Of a stretch of DNA of 64,000 bases, positions 16,113-24,694 are shown one piece after another (position 1 is the first letter of the stretch; the number at the start of each line of letters is the position of its first letter). The position numbers and the translations under genes are program-made. The notes under the pieces were generated by a model, which ran no database searches, had not been told where the DNA came from, and saw only the letters and a program-made list of their open reading frames with translations. Origin of the DNA: Chersky-806 sp038252255 (GTDB lineage Bacteria > Actinomycetota > Acidimicrobiia > IMCC26256 > JAENVU01); NCBI GenBank assembly GCA_038252255.1, contig JBBSAM010000013.1:1-64000 (forward strand), given 5' to 3'.

Positions 16113-17704
16113 CCGCGACGGGCAGCGAGCTCACCGGCGTCGCTCCCCTCACCCGCTTCGTCCTGCGCCGCGACCGGGTGCGGATCGTCGTGTGGATCGG
16201 AGCGATCATCGCGCTGGTCGTGTCGACGGTCGCCAGCGTGCACGGGTTGTACCCGACCCAAGCCGATCTCGAGCAAGTCGCGAGGGCCTCAGAGGGCAAC
16301 GCAGCGGCGATCGCGTTCAACGGTCCTGCCCAGGGTCTCAACACGCTCGGTGGACAGGTCGCGTTCCAGGTCGGCGCGTTCGGGCTTGTCGTGGTCGCGC
16401 TCATGAGCCTGCTGATGATCGGGCGCCTGACGCGCGGTGAAGAGGAAGCGGGCCGCTCGGAGCTGCTGCGCTCGCTCCCGATCGGACCGCATGCTCTCGC
16501 GGCCGCCGCGATGATCACGGTGGCGGGGATGGACCTGGTCACGGGCGGGCTGGTGACGGTCGCCTTGTTGAGCCAGGGCCTGGCCACGGCCGGGTCGGTG
16601 GCGTTCGGCCTGTCGTTCGCGCTCGTCGGGCTGCTCTTCGCGTCCGTCGGCCTCGTGGCCGCGCAGGTAAGCGACAACACGCGGGTCGTCTACGGCATTG
16701 CCGGCGCGGTGCTCGGAGCGTCCTTCGTACTGCGCGCCGTGGGCGACATCGGCAACGGGTCCATCTCCTGGCTGTCGCCGATCGGCTGGGCCCAGAAGAC
16801 GCGACCGTTCGCCGATGAGCAATGGTGGCCGTTCCTCATCATCATCGTGACCGTGGGGCTGCTCGCCGGCGTCGCGGTCACACTCTCCAGCCGTCGAGAT
16901 CTCGGCGCCGGTCTCATGGCACCACGAGCGGGACGCCCCGACGCGGCGCCGAGCCTCGGCCGCCCGGTCGGCCTTGCGATGCGCCTGCAACGCGGCAGCC
17001 TCATCGGCTGGAGCGCGGGTGTCCTGTTCACCGGAGTCGCCTACGGCTCGATCGCCGACAGCATCAACGAGTTCGTCAAGGACAACAAGGCGCTCGCCGA
17101 CATCATCGCGGCCCAAGGGGGCGGGAGCCTCGCCGACTCCTACCTCGCGATGTCGTTCCGCATCCTGGCGCTCGTCGGCGCCGGCTTCGCGATCCAATCG
17201 ACGCTCCGACTGCGGAGCGAGGAGACGTCGTTGCACGCCGAGCAGATCCTGGCCACGGTGATCTCGCGCGCCCGCTGGGCCGCGAGCCACCTGGTCGTGG
17301 CATTCGGGGGGACGATCGTCATCCTGCTCGTGGCCGGCCTCTCGGTTGGCCTCTCCGACGCCGCGGTGACCGGTGACGCCGGCGCCATCTCCAAGTCGGT
17401 CGGCGCAGCCCTCGCCTACACGCCCGCGATCTGGGTTCTCGTAGGGCTGACCGTCGCGCTCTTCGGGTTCGTGCCTCGCGCCACCGCCCTCGGCTGGGGC
17501 TTCCTCACGGTGTGCTTCGTGATCGGCATGCTCGGCCAGCTCCTCGACCTCCCGACCTGGGTCGAGGACGTCTCTCCGTTCCAGCACGTACCCCAGCTCC
17601 CGGCCGCCGAGCTGACGCTGGTGCCGCTGGCTGCGCTGTTCGTGGTGGCCGCCGGCCTCACCGCCGCGGGCCTCGCCGGGCTCCGGCGGCGCGACATCGG
17701 GTGA
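16109..17704 (+). CDS. ABC-2-type exporter permease
   Basis: A 531-residue membrane protein with roughly twelve hydrophobic segments in two halves, beginning LTRFVLRRDRVRIVVW and containing SLLMIGRLTRGEEEAGRSEL, a conserved block of actinobacterial ABC-exporter permeases related to antibiotic (tetronasin-type) efflux. GTG start overlaps the ATPase stop (GTGA). Its stop at 17704 lies 2 nt before the end of the convergent apbE gene, leaving no room for a terminator. Confidence 0.88.
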   Translation: MTATGSELTGVAPLTRFVLRRDRVRIVVWIGAIIALVVSTVASVHGLYPTQADLEQVARASEGNAAAIAFNGPAQGLNTLGGQVAFQVGAFGLVVVALMSLLMIGRLTRGEEEAGRSELLRSLPIGPHALAAAAMITVAGMDLVTGGLVTVALLSQGLATAGSVAFGLSFALVGLLFASVGLVAAQVSDNTRVVYGIAGAVLGASFVLRAVGDIGNGSISWLSPIGWAQKTRPFADEQWWPFLIIIVTVGLLAGVAVTLSSRRDLGAGLMAPRAGRPDAAPSLGRPVGLAMRLQRGSLIGWSAGVLFTGVAYGSIADSINEFVKDNKALADIIAAQGGGSLADSYLAMSFRILALVGAGFAIQSTLRLRSEETSLHAEQILATVISRARWAASHLVVAFGGTIVILLVAGLSVGLSDAAVTGDAGAISKSVGAALAYTPAIWVLVGLTVALFGFVPRATALGWGFLTVCFVIGMLGQLLDLPTWVEDVSPFQHVPQLPAAELTLVPLAALFVVAAGLTAAGLAGLRRRDIG

Positions 17705-17706
17705 GC

Positions 17707-18666
17707 TCAAGCGCTGTACTGCGCCCAGGCGCCGACTTCATGGACGGTTCCGTCGTCGGCGACCAGGAGCCCCGACGCGTCGCCGGCGGCGAGGAGCTCG
17801 GCACCCCGGACCGGTCCGGCGAGGAACGCGGCTTTGGCGAGCACCTCGGCCTGCCATCCCCGGGCGGCGAGCACCGTCACGCCCGCGAGCCCGCTCTCGG
17901 CCGGTAGTCCGGTCGCCGGATCGATCAGGTGGTGGCGCGGCGTGCCGTCATGCCCGTTCCAGGCTCGCTTCGTGCGCCAGCTCGACGCGACGGCACCCGA
18001 CTCGATCGCGACGGTGGCGACGACCCGATCCGGATCCGTGGGGTCGTCGATCGCGATCACCCACCCGTCGCCTCCGGGAGCCTCGCCCGCGGCCCGCAGG
18101 TCGCCCCCGACGTTCACCAACGCGCCCTGCGCACCTTCGGCGAGCAGGAGATCGACCACGAGATCCGAGGCGAAGCCCTTCCCGATCCCGCCCGGGTCGA
18201 CCTCGACGTCCGGCCCCAGCCACACCGAGCCGACAATCGGATCGAGCCGGATCTGCTCGGCACCCGGACGCTTCGCGCGGGACCGCGAGCCGTCGGCATT
18301 CGTGACGGGAGCAGGACATTCGTGGAGAGCGTCGCTCGCGCCGACGAGCTCGAAAGACCGGTCGTAGCCGGCGGCTCGCAGCTCACGCAGAAGCGTCGGG
18401 TCGAACCGCCCTCCAGTGAGGCGCCAGCCCTCGAGGGCGCGCTCGATGAGCTGGTACGTCTCCGGGGAGACGAGCACGGGGACACCGGCTCGCTGGTTGA
18501 GCAGGCTCATCTCGCTGTCGGGCCGAAAGCGACTCCAACGAGCCTCGAGCTCCTCGAGTCGTTCGATCGCCCGGTCGGCGAGACCGGGCCGGCCACCGCT
18601 CACGATGACGTGCGCCGTGGTTCCCATCACTTCGACGATCCGCTCTTCACAGTTCATGCGCGCCAT
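17707..18666 (-). CDS. apbE: FAD:protein FMN transferase (ApbE)
   Basis: ApbE covalently attaches FMN from FAD to Thr/Ser of exported redox proteins. Visible motifs: VMGTTAHVIV at the N-terminus, RFRPDSEMSLLNQ, the DPGGIGKGFASDLVVDLL block, NVGGDLRAAGE, and RHHLIDPATGLPAES with the catalytic region. No signal peptide or lipobox is apparent, so this may be a cytoplasmic-side form. It lies 57 nt downstream of the histidine kinase gene and has its own upstream box array (18681-18720), so it may be expressed both from the kinase operon and from its own promoter. No FMN-binding-domain substrate protein is encoded nearby. Confidence 0.92.
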   Translation of the reverse strand: MARMNCEERIVEVMGTTAHVIVSGGRPGLADRAIERLEELEARWSRFRPDSEMSLLNQRAGVPVLVSPETYQLIERALEGWRLTGGRFDPTLLRELRAAGYDRSFELVGASDALHECPAPVTNADGSRSRAKRPGAEQIRLDPIVGSVWLGPDVEVDPGGIGKGFASDLVVDLLLAEGAQGALVNVGGDLRAAGEAPGGDGWVIAIDDPTDPDRVVATVAIESGAVASSWRTKRAWNGHDGTPRHHLIDPATGLPAESGLAGVTVLAARGWQAEVLAKAAFLAGPVRGAELLAAGDASGLLVADDGTVHEVGAWAQYSA

Positions 18667-18680
18667 TCAACGCCGGGCCC

Positions 18681-18720
18681 GTGAAGCCCGCCCGACCGGC
18701 GAGATGAAGCTGCGGTGAAG
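18681..18720 (-). promoter_or_regulatory. CTTCA box array upstream of apbE
   Basis: On the minus strand three CTTCA motifs start at 18720 (CTTCAC), 18709 (CTTCAT) and 18686 (CTTCAC), so spacings are 11 and 23 bp. An 11-bp direct repeat is the usual site geometry of OmpR/PhoB-type regulators. The same motif with the same 11/23 spacing lies upstream of the operon at 20677. The last box is only 14 nt from the annotated apbE start, so apbE may start further downstream or be leaderless. Confidence 0.5.
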
Positions 18721-18722
18721 GA

Positions 18723-19832
18723 TCAGGCGCCGCGCTCGGGCCGCTCCCGACGCGCGATCGGGAGAGTGAGCGTGAAGACGGAACCGGTGCCGACACCGTC
18801 CGACGCGACCTCGATGTCGCCGTGGTGCGCCCGGGCGAGCCCCCGGGCAATCGTGAGGCCGATGCCGCTGCCGCCTGACGGGCGTTCCGGTCCTTGGACC
18901 CGGTAGAAGCGGTCGAAGACGTGCTCGAGGTCCTCGGGCGCGATCCCGATCCCGGTGTCGGTGACCGCGACGGTGGCGCGATCTTGATCACGGCTCGGGC
19001 GCACCTCGACGCGCCCGCCGGCCGGCGTGTACGTCAGCGCGTTGCCGAACAAGTTGGTGAGGACCTGCGCGATCCGGTCGGGATCGACCTCGACGGGCAG
19101 CGGCGCGCCCGCGGCCACGGAGATGCTCACTCCCTTGTCGTCGAACTGTGGGCGTAGCCGCTCGGCGCAGGATGCGGCCAGCTCGCCCAGGTCGACGACT
19201 CGCACCCGGAGGTCGGTCGCACCCTCTTCCGAGCGGGACAGCTCGGCGAGGTCGGAAGCGAGCCGCTGCAATCTGGAGGTCTCTTCCCCGATCGCCACCA
19301 GCACCTCCTCGCTCGGCTCGAACACACCGTCGAGCATCCCTTCGACGTACCCGTCGATCGTCGTCAGCGGCGTTCGCAGCTCGTGGGCGACTTCCGACAC
19401 GAGCCGCGCCCGCCGTCGCTCGGTCGTCTCGAGCTCGACGGCGAGCCGGTTGACGTCCCGTGCCAGCTCGGCCAGCTCCAGCTCCCCCGGCTCGGTCACC
19501 CGTTCGTCGTAGTGCCCGTTCGCCAGGCGCCGGGTGGCGTCTCGCACCTGGCGCACCGGACGAACGATCCGGCGAGCGACGAGCGCGGACACCACGGCCG
19601 CCGTGCCGAGACTTGCTGCGAGCGCGATCCACAGGGCCGCGTCGAGCGAGTTGACGAACACGTTGTGCGATTCGGTCTCGTTGTCTCCGGACACTGCGAT
19701 CTTCTTGATGTCGTCGTCGAAGCGAGCCGACGCGACCACCCGGACGGTCACTGCCAACGCCCCGAAGACGACGAGCGCGACGAGCGCGTACGAGGCGAAC
19801 AGGCGGACGTCGAGCCGCCGCCAGAACCTCAT
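18723..19832 (-). CDS. Two-component sensor histidine kinase (HAMP)
   Basis: A 369-residue kinase with two membrane helices (about 11-33 and 64-88), a very short sensor loop of about 30 residues between them, a HAMP segment, the phospho-acceptor His150 in VSEVAHELRTPLTTIDGY, the N box TNLFGNALTYTP, the G1 box DTGIGIAPEDL, the F box FDRFYRV and the G2 box GSGIGLTIARGL. The tiny loop suggests sensing in or at the membrane rather than of a soluble ligand. ATG overlaps the regulator stop (19829-19832). Confidence 0.95.
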   Translation of the reverse strand: MRFWRRLDVRLFASYALVALVVFGALAVTVRVVASARFDDDIKKIAVSGDNETESHNVFVNSLDAALWIALAASLGTAAVVSALVARRIVRPVRQVRDATRRLANGHYDERVTEPGELELAELARDVNRLAVELETTERRRARLVSEVAHELRTPLTTIDGYVEGMLDGVFEPSEEVLVAIGEETSRLQRLASDLAELSRSEEGATDLRVRVVDLGELAASCAERLRPQFDDKGVSISVAAGAPLPVEVDPDRIAQVLTNLFGNALTYTPAGGRVEVRPSRDQDRATVAVTDTGIGIAPEDLEHVFDRFYRVQGPERPSGGSGIGLTIARGLARAHHGDIEVASDGVGTGSVFTLTLPIARRERPERGA

Positions 19833-20524
19833 TCCGGCGTTCCGAGGAACTTGTATCCCACGCCACGCACGGTACCGATGAGCTCCGGGTCGTCGGCGTT
19901 GTCGCCGAGCTCCTTGCGAATGCTCCGGATGTGCACGTCGACGACCCGCTCGTCGCCGAAGAAGTCGAAGCCCCAGACCTGCTCGAGCAGCTGGCGCCGA
20001 GAGAGCACGCGCCCGGGCGCCCGGGCGAGCGCCGTCAAGAGGTCGAACTCGAGGGTGCTGAGCGAGACGGCGCGGCCGGCGCGCTGCACCTCGCGCGCGC
20101 CGATGTCGATGACGAGACCGGGAAACACGAGGCGGTCGGCCGCCTCACGTGTCGACGCGCCCGCGCCGCGGCGCAGCACCGTCTTGATGCGAGCGACGAG
20201 CTCGCGGGGCCGGAACGGCTTCGTGACGTAGTCATCGGCGCCGACGGAGAGCCCGACGAGGGTGTCGACCTCTTCGGCCCGGGCCGTGAGCAGGATCACC
20301 GGCACCTGCGAGGTGGTCCGCAGCTGGCGCAACACCTCGATCCCGTCGGTCCCCGGCATCATCACGTCCAGCACCACGAGGTCCGGGCGCCAGTCACGGG
20401 CGGTCTTGAGCGCCCCTTCACCGTCGGACGCTTCGGTCACGTCGAACCCCTCGCGCTCGAGGTAGCTGCGGACGATCTCCCGGATCTTCTGCTCGTCGTC
20501 GACGACGAGCACTCGTTGTCCCAC
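19829..20524 (-). CDS. OmpR/PhoB-family response regulator
   Basis: A 231-residue regulator: receiver with acidic pair VVDDEQ, phospho-acceptor Asp53 (LVVLDVMMPGTDG) and the Lys of DDYVTKPFRPREL, followed by a winged-helix DNA-binding domain (LSTLEFDLLTALARAPGRVL ... VDVHIRSIRKELGD). It is the first gene of the operon with the kinase. It probably binds the CTTCA boxes in its own upstream region (20565-20604), which it shares with the divergent operon, and in front of apbE. Confidence 0.95.
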   Translation of the reverse strand: MGQRVLVVDDEQKIREIVRSYLEREGFDVTEASDGEGALKTARDWRPDLVVLDVMMPGTDGIEVLRQLRTTSQVPVILLTARAEEVDTLVGLSVGADDYVTKPFRPRELVARIKTVLRRGAGASTREAADRLVFPGLVIDIGAREVQRAGRAVSLSTLEFDLLTALARAPGRVLSRRQLLEQVWGFDFFGDERVVDVHIRSIRKELGDNADDPELIGTVRGVGYKFLGTPE

Positions 20525-20564
20525 GCAGCCAGGGTAGGCCGACCTTCGTCGGCCTCCCTGCCTG

Positions 20565-20604
20565 CTTCACGGACACTTCACGGACCCCGCGCTCGGGCCT
20601 TCAC
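20565..20604 (+). promoter_or_regulatory. CTTCA box array between response regulator and redox operon
   Basis: Three CTTCAC motifs begin at 20565, 20576 and 20599, spacings 11 and 23 bp, on the plus strand in the 152-nt divergent intergenic region. The arrangement duplicates that upstream of apbE. It lies 72 nt before the start at 20677 and 41 nt from the regulator gene start, so it could drive the redox operon and autoregulate the two-component operon. Confidence 0.55.
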
Positions 20605-20676
20605 GCCGCTCCTGTTGTCTGAACCCTACGAGTCCGGTGGCCCGAGAAGACCGGACAGGACTGACAGGAGCGTGCG

Positions 20677-20955
20677 ATGCAACGGAAGACGGCGGTCGCA
20701 GCGGCCGGTGCCATCTCGATGAGCCTCGCCTCGGCGGCGATCGCGATCGGCGCGAGCTTCGGCGCGTTGGGGTTCGGTGCTTCATCGTCCGCAACCGCGG
20801 CGCAGGCGAGCGCGGTGCCATCTTCGGCGACCACAAACCTCACCGCCTCGACTCGCGCGCAGGGAAGCGAACACGAACGCGAGTCACGGACGACCGGCGC
20901 GATCGTCGCTACAGGGCGCGCCACCCAAGAGAAGGGACACGGTTCCGATGACTGA
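20677..20955 (+). CDS. Small exported/membrane protein of redox cluster
   Basis: A 92-residue protein with an N-terminal hydrophobic segment (AVAAAGAISMSLASAAIAIG) that looks like an uncleaved anchor or signal peptide, followed by a Ser/Ala/Thr-rich tail with two SSAT tetrapeptides and a charged C-terminus. GACAGGAG precedes the ATG. Similar small Ala-rich proteins accompany ferric-reductase-like genes in other actinobacteria (from memory). It is the first gene of a plus-strand operon; its end overlaps the next gene by 8 nt. Confidence 0.7.
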   Translation: MQRKTAVAAAGAISMSLASAAIAIGASFGALGFGASSSATAAQASAVPSSATTNLTASTRAQGSEHERESRTTGAIVATGRATQEKGHGSDD

Positions 20956-21373
20956 CCGCAGCAATGACATCGATCCCGCCGAGCGAGTGCGCCAGCTCCA
21001 GGCCCGCCGCGCGGCCGCGGGGCGCACACCGCGAGCCGCGAAGGCCGCGAGCGCCGCGGCAACGGACTCCTCCAGAGCCACCGCCGCCTCGACGGCCGCC
21101 ACCAGCCGTCCCAAGGGGAAGCCCCGGCGGCGCCACCCGGCCGCGGCCACCCGCTGGTTGCTCGGCGGGTTGAGCATCGCGTCGTTCTTCGGGATCGCGG
21201 GAACGGTGGCAGTCGCGAACGTGTCCGCCATCGCGCCCCCGGCTCCGGCCGGCGCGGCGTCGAGCGCAGTCGCGGCCGGCGTACCGGCCGCCGCAACGCC
21301 CGTCACGGCCAAAGCGACGAAGGCGACGGCGAGCACCGCCCGGGTCGCCCACACCACGACTCGCGGCAGCTGA
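20948..21373 (+). CDS. Single-pass Ala/Ser-rich membrane protein
   Basis: 141 residues: a basic, Ala-rich cytoplasmic segment (VRQLQARRAAAGRTPRAAK), one membrane helix at about residues 72-96 (WLLGGLSIASFFGIAGTVAV) and an Ala/Thr/Pro-rich external tail. Start ATG 20948 lies inside the previous gene (8-nt overlap), which marks tight coupling. No family recognised; position suggests a structural or flavin-carrying partner of the haem protein that follows. Confidence 0.65.
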   Translation: MTDRSNDIDPAERVRQLQARRAAAGRTPRAAKAASAAATDSSRATAASTAATSRPKGKPRRRHPAAATRWLLGGLSIASFFGIAGTVAVANVSAIAPPAPAGAASSAVAAGVPAAATPVTAKATKATASTARVAHTTTRGS

Positions 21374-21397
21374 GACCGCACCTCGTAGGCTGCCCGG

Positions 21398-21961
21398 GTG
21401 CGTTCACAGACGTGGTGGTACGCGGCCCGAGCCGGTGGGATCGTCGCGTGGGCGCTCGCTTCGCTCGCCGTCATCACCGGCCTGCAGCTCTCCACCCGCT
21501 TGGTCTCCAAGCCGGCGCCGAACTGGGTGCTCGACGTGCATCGTTTCCTCGGCGGCTTGACGGTGGCGTTCGTCGGTGTGCACGTGGCCGGTCTGGCGGC
21601 CGATCAGTTCATCGGCTTCGGGCCGGTAGAGCTCCTCGTGCCGTTCGCGTCGAGCTACAAGCCGGCGGCCGTCGCCCTCGGCGTGATCGGGATGTACCTC
21701 CTCGTTGCCATCGAGCTCACCTCGCTGGCCATGCGCAAGATGCCACGCCGAACCTGGCACGCGGTGCACCTCTCCAGCTTCGTCTTGTTCGTCGTCGCGA
21801 CCGTGCACGGCATCACCGCCGGCACGGACCGGCACAACGCACTCTTCCAATGGGCGTGCCTGCTCACCGCGGCCCTCGTCCTCATGATGACGCTGGTCCG
21901 GATCTGGTCGCCGCGACGCGCGGCGCGGTCGGCTGCGAGCGCTACGACCGACGCGCCGTGA
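21398..21961 (+). CDS. Ferric reductase-like transmembrane haem protein
   Basis: A 187-residue protein with about five membrane helices. Histidines are placed as in bis-haem ferric-reductase-like (MsrQ/YedZ/NOX) domains: DVHRFLGGLTVAFVGVHVAG and TWHAVHLSSFVLFVVATVHG. It lacks the FAD/NAD domain, so it should pass electrons across the membrane between partners. Last gene of the operon with the two small membrane proteins; with ApbE and the two-component system it suggests a regulated extracytoplasmic electron-transfer module. Confidence 0.8.
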   Translation: MRSQTWWYAARAGGIVAWALASLAVITGLQLSTRLVSKPAPNWVLDVHRFLGGLTVAFVGVHVAGLAADQFIGFGPVELLVPFASSYKPAAVALGVIGMYLLVAIELTSLAMRKMPRRTWHAVHLSSFVLFVVATVHGITAGTDRHNALFQWACLLTAALVLMMTLVRIWSPRRAARSAASATTDAP

Positions 21962-21971
21962 GCCGCCGCTT

Positions 21972-22643
21972 CTAGGCCGGCCGGGGCGGCGTACCCGTCT
22001 CCCCGCGCGGTTCGCGGGCCTCGGCTTCCTCCTCGTGCGGCGCGGACTCCCGCCAATGATCAACGCCTTCCTTGATGGCGAAGCCCGCAACGAGGAGAGC
22101 GGCGGCGCCGTCGGTCCACCACCATCCGAGCCAGCTGTTGAGCACCAATGCAGTGAGAATGCCGATGCTCAGGCAACCGTCGAGGAACGTCAGCGCGGCC
22201 TCGGCTTGCAAGGGCTCGCTATCCAGCTCGCCGGCGGTGGTGCGCTTGAGTCCCGCCAGAGTGAACATGACGACCGCCGTGACGGCGAGGTAGGCGACGC
22301 CGAGGGGCGAGCTCTCCGGCCGATCCCCGCGTACCAACCCTCGGACGCTCATGACCACGAGGAATGCAGCAAGGACCCAGAAGGCGCCCGCGATCATCCG
22401 CAGCGAGCGGTGCACTCGCCGGTCCCCCGGGTCGTGACGGTCGTCGCGCAGGTTTCGGATCACCACGGTGGACGCGAAGATCTCGACCACGGAATCGAGC
22501 CCGAACGCGATCAGAGCCAGCGATCCGGCCTGCAGTCCGAGCGAGATGGTGACCGCCACCTCCATGACGTTCCAGCCGTTGGTGGCCCACTCCAGGTGCA
22601 CGCCGCGCCGGCGCGATTCCTCGGGGCCCAGGTGCCTGGTCAC
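21972..22643 (-). CDS. Cation diffusion facilitator-like transporter
   Basis: A 223-residue protein with five to six membrane helices and CDF-type Asp residues in SLALIAFGLDSVVEIFAS, LTFLDGCLSIGI and WWTDGAAALLVAGFAI. It lacks a long cytoplasmic C-terminal domain. CDF proteins exchange divalent metal for protons; the metal is not predictable. ATG 22643 has no strong ribosome site and could be replaced by a nearby start. Convergent with the ferric reductase-like gene, 10 nt apart. Confidence 0.8.
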   Translation of the reverse strand: MTRHLGPEESRRRGVHLEWATNGWNVMEVAVTISLGLQAGSLALIAFGLDSVVEIFASTVVIRNLRDDRHDPGDRRVHRSLRMIAGAFWVLAAFLVVMSVRGLVRGDRPESSPLGVAYLAVTAVVMFTLAGLKRTTAGELDSEPLQAEAALTFLDGCLSIGILTALVLNSWLGWWWTDGAAALLVAGFAIKEGVDHWRESAPHEEEAEAREPRGETGTPPRPA

Positions 22644-22791
22644 GGCGTCATTGGGTCACATCCGCTCTCCCTGCCGCAAAGCCCGCCGAGAAGCTGCTGC
22701 GGACAGTTGACGCCGCGTCCCCGCCTGTTTCGACGACAGCCTCGTCGGCTCGCGACCTTCTACGCTCGGAACCCCTGCCCGAGGAGATCCG

Positions 22792-23250
22792 ATGACCGAC
22801 AAGTCCGCGTTCACCGACGACGAGTGGCACCACCTGACCGAAGCCCCGCTGCTCGTGACGGCGGCCATCTTCGCGGCGGGCGAGCACGGGCCGATCTCGA
22901 TGATCAAGGAGGCCAGTGCGAGCGCCCGGGCGATCGCGAAGCCCGGTCCGCACGGAGCCGCGAACCAGCTCATCGGCCAGATCGTCTCCGAGGCTGACAG
23001 CAAGGAGGCGCGCCACGAGATGAAGGAGCACCGCGGGCCGACGATCGAAGCCGCGATCGATGGCGCGCTGGAGAGCCTGGAGCCCGCCGCCGCGGCGCTG
23101 AAGAAGATCGATCCCCTCGAGGCCGCAGAAGTCGCCGCCTGGCTCGTGGACATCGCGCAAGCGGTCGCCAGTGCCGCGAAGGACGTGAGCCCCACCGAGC
23201 AGGCAACGATCGAGCGGATCACCGCCCTGTTCCGGGTTACCGGCGATTGA
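22792..23250 (+). CDS. Conserved helical hypothetical protein
   Basis: A 152-residue soluble, mostly helical protein: MTDKSAFTDDEWHHLTEAP, then PLLVTAAIFAAGEHGPISM and a closing VSPTEQATIERITALF helix. The helical pattern with acidic DDEW and SPTEQ turns slightly recalls TerB-type folds, but I do not assign it. GAGGAGATCCG precedes the ATG. Followed by a strong terminator. Confidence 0.65.
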   Translation: MTDKSAFTDDEWHHLTEAPLLVTAAIFAAGEHGPISMIKEASASARAIAKPGPHGAANQLIGQIVSEADSKEARHEMKEHRGPTIEAAIDGALESLEPAAAALKKIDPLEAAEVAAWLVDIAQAVASAAKDVSPTEQATIERITALFRVTGD

Positions 23251-23274
23251 GGAACAACAAGTCGAGAGCGCGCG

Positions 23275-23308
23275 ACGGAGGCCCCGACTCGTGAGTCGGG
23301 GCCTCCGT
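23275..23308. terminator. Bidirectional terminator hairpin
   Basis: A perfect inverted repeat with 16-bp arms (ACGGAGGCCCCGACTC and its complement) around a GT centre, placed between the convergent genes ending at 23250 and 23327. There is no long U run, as usual in high-GC actinobacteria. Confidence 0.85.
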
Positions 23309-23326
23309 GCGCCGGGTTTCGGTGGC

Positions 23327-24406
23327 TCAGTAGCCGCAGAGCCCAGACGGATCGCTGGTCCGGCACCGGTTGGGGCGCAGGATGTTCCCCGTTCCTGTCC
23401 CGTCCCACACGATGTCGGTCGCATTGCGGACGATCACGTTGCCTTGGACCCGGTTGTTGAGTGGAGCGGTTCCACCCATGCCGGTCGCGACCACGACACC
23501 GCCACTCGCGATGCTCGGACCCGTCGGCTGGTTGTCGAGGATCGCGTTCCCGAGGATCTTCACGTCGTGAGCGCCGAAGATGAACACGCCGACACCGGAT
23601 GCGGGCGGACCGTCCTCGGTCGCCGGGCAGGCCTTGTCGTTGTGGCGGATGGTGTTCCCGACGACCCTGAACGCACCGTCCGGGCCAGGAGCGTCGGCGA
23701 GGAACAGGACACCCACGCAGTTGTCCTGGGCGCGGTTGGCCGTGAGCGTGCCCTGCTCCGCGTCACGGATGAAGAAGCCGAACAGGTTGCCCGAGGACCG
23801 GTTACCCACGAGCCGTGCGTTCGCCTGCGGCGAGTCCCCGATGTAGAAGCCCGCCTCTGCGCTGTTGGTCGCGGTGTTGAACAACTCGGTCGTCCCGGTC
23901 GAATTGAACGCGGCAATGCCGTACTCGCCGTTGTCCTTCGCGGAGACGTGCACGAACCTCGAGCCCTGACCGCCGATCTGGTCGATACCGGAACCGGCGA
24001 AGCCGGTGATGGTGAGTCCGGTGATCTTCACGCCCTGCACGTACTTGTTGACCGTCACCGCACCCGTGTTGGGATCGACGGTGAAGTCACCCGCGATGCA
24101 GATGCCGTCATCGCCCGGGCCGGGGCCCGAGCACGGCGTCGGGTCCCCCGCCGTCGCCGGCGGCGCGATCGTCGCACCCCACGCGGAGATGGTGACGCCC
24201 TTCGTGATCACCAAGCGCTCGTTGTACGTCCCCGGTCGGACCACGATCGTGTCGCCGGCGTGCGACCGGTCGATCGCCGCCTGAATCGACTGTCCCGGGC
24301 GCACGACGCGGGTATGTCCGCTCCAGGCCCCAGCCGGACCAGCACCGGCCACCAACATGCCCGTCATGAGCGCGACCGCGCCCGTTAGACCCAAGAGTCG
24401 TCTCAT
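23327..24406 (-). CDS. Secreted parallel beta-helix (NosD/pectate-lyase-like) protein
   Basis: A 359-residue exported protein: signal peptide to about residue 27 (MRRLLGLTGAVALMTGMLVA...AGA), then the PbH1 opening VRPGQSIQAAIDRSHAGDTI and VRPGTYNERLVITKGVTISA, and repeated coils of the GNTIRHND / GNAILDNQ / GNVIVRNATDI type. Such right-handed beta-helix proteins bind or cleave polysaccharides, or act as adhesins. No catalytic triad can be named. Transcribed alone, with a 374-nt region upstream. Confidence 0.85.
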   Translation of the reverse strand: MRRLLGLTGAVALMTGMLVAGAGPAGAWSGHTRVVRPGQSIQAAIDRSHAGDTIVVRPGTYNERLVITKGVTISAWGATIAPPATAGDPTPCSGPGPGDDGICIAGDFTVDPNTGAVTVNKYVQGVKITGLTITGFAGSGIDQIGGQGSRFVHVSAKDNGEYGIAAFNSTGTTELFNTATNSAEAGFYIGDSPQANARLVGNRSSGNLFGFFIRDAEQGTLTANRAQDNCVGVLFLADAPGPDGAFRVVGNTIRHNDKACPATEDGPPASGVGVFIFGAHDVKILGNAILDNQPTGPSIASGGVVVATGMGGTAPLNNRVQGNVIVRNATDIVWDGTGTGNILRPNRCRTSDPSGLCGY

Positions 24407-24659
24407 CCCAGCTCTCCCTTTGTGCGTTTGAGCACCGCACCTCTGTCCTTACCTGCCTTGTTGTCCTATTTACTACCAGAAGTGGCGGCACGCCGCCACC
24501 GAACCTGCGGTTCCGAGCCGGACCGGGGCTCGCCGCCCATCGCTGCCGAGCGGGAATGGGGAGACCTCCGGATGCGAGGTCGCGCCGATCAGCGCAGGAT
24601 CGACGCAACCTGATCACCGCACTAGGCGGAACCACCATGACCCAGGCAGACAAGAACGC

Positions 24660-24694
24660 CGACGTCGTTCGACGCGGCGTGTCGAACGACGTCG
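24660..24694. repeat. Perfect 14-bp-arm inverted repeat
   Basis: CGACGTCGTTCGAC and its exact complement flank a 7-nt loop (GCGGCGT). It lies in the 374-nt gap 24407-24780 between the beta-helix gene and the methyltransferase, 87 nt before the latter's start. It could be an operator or an attenuating hairpin. A weaker repeat (GTGGCGG...CCGCCAC) occurs at 24482-24499. I see no gene in the gap. Confidence 0.55.
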
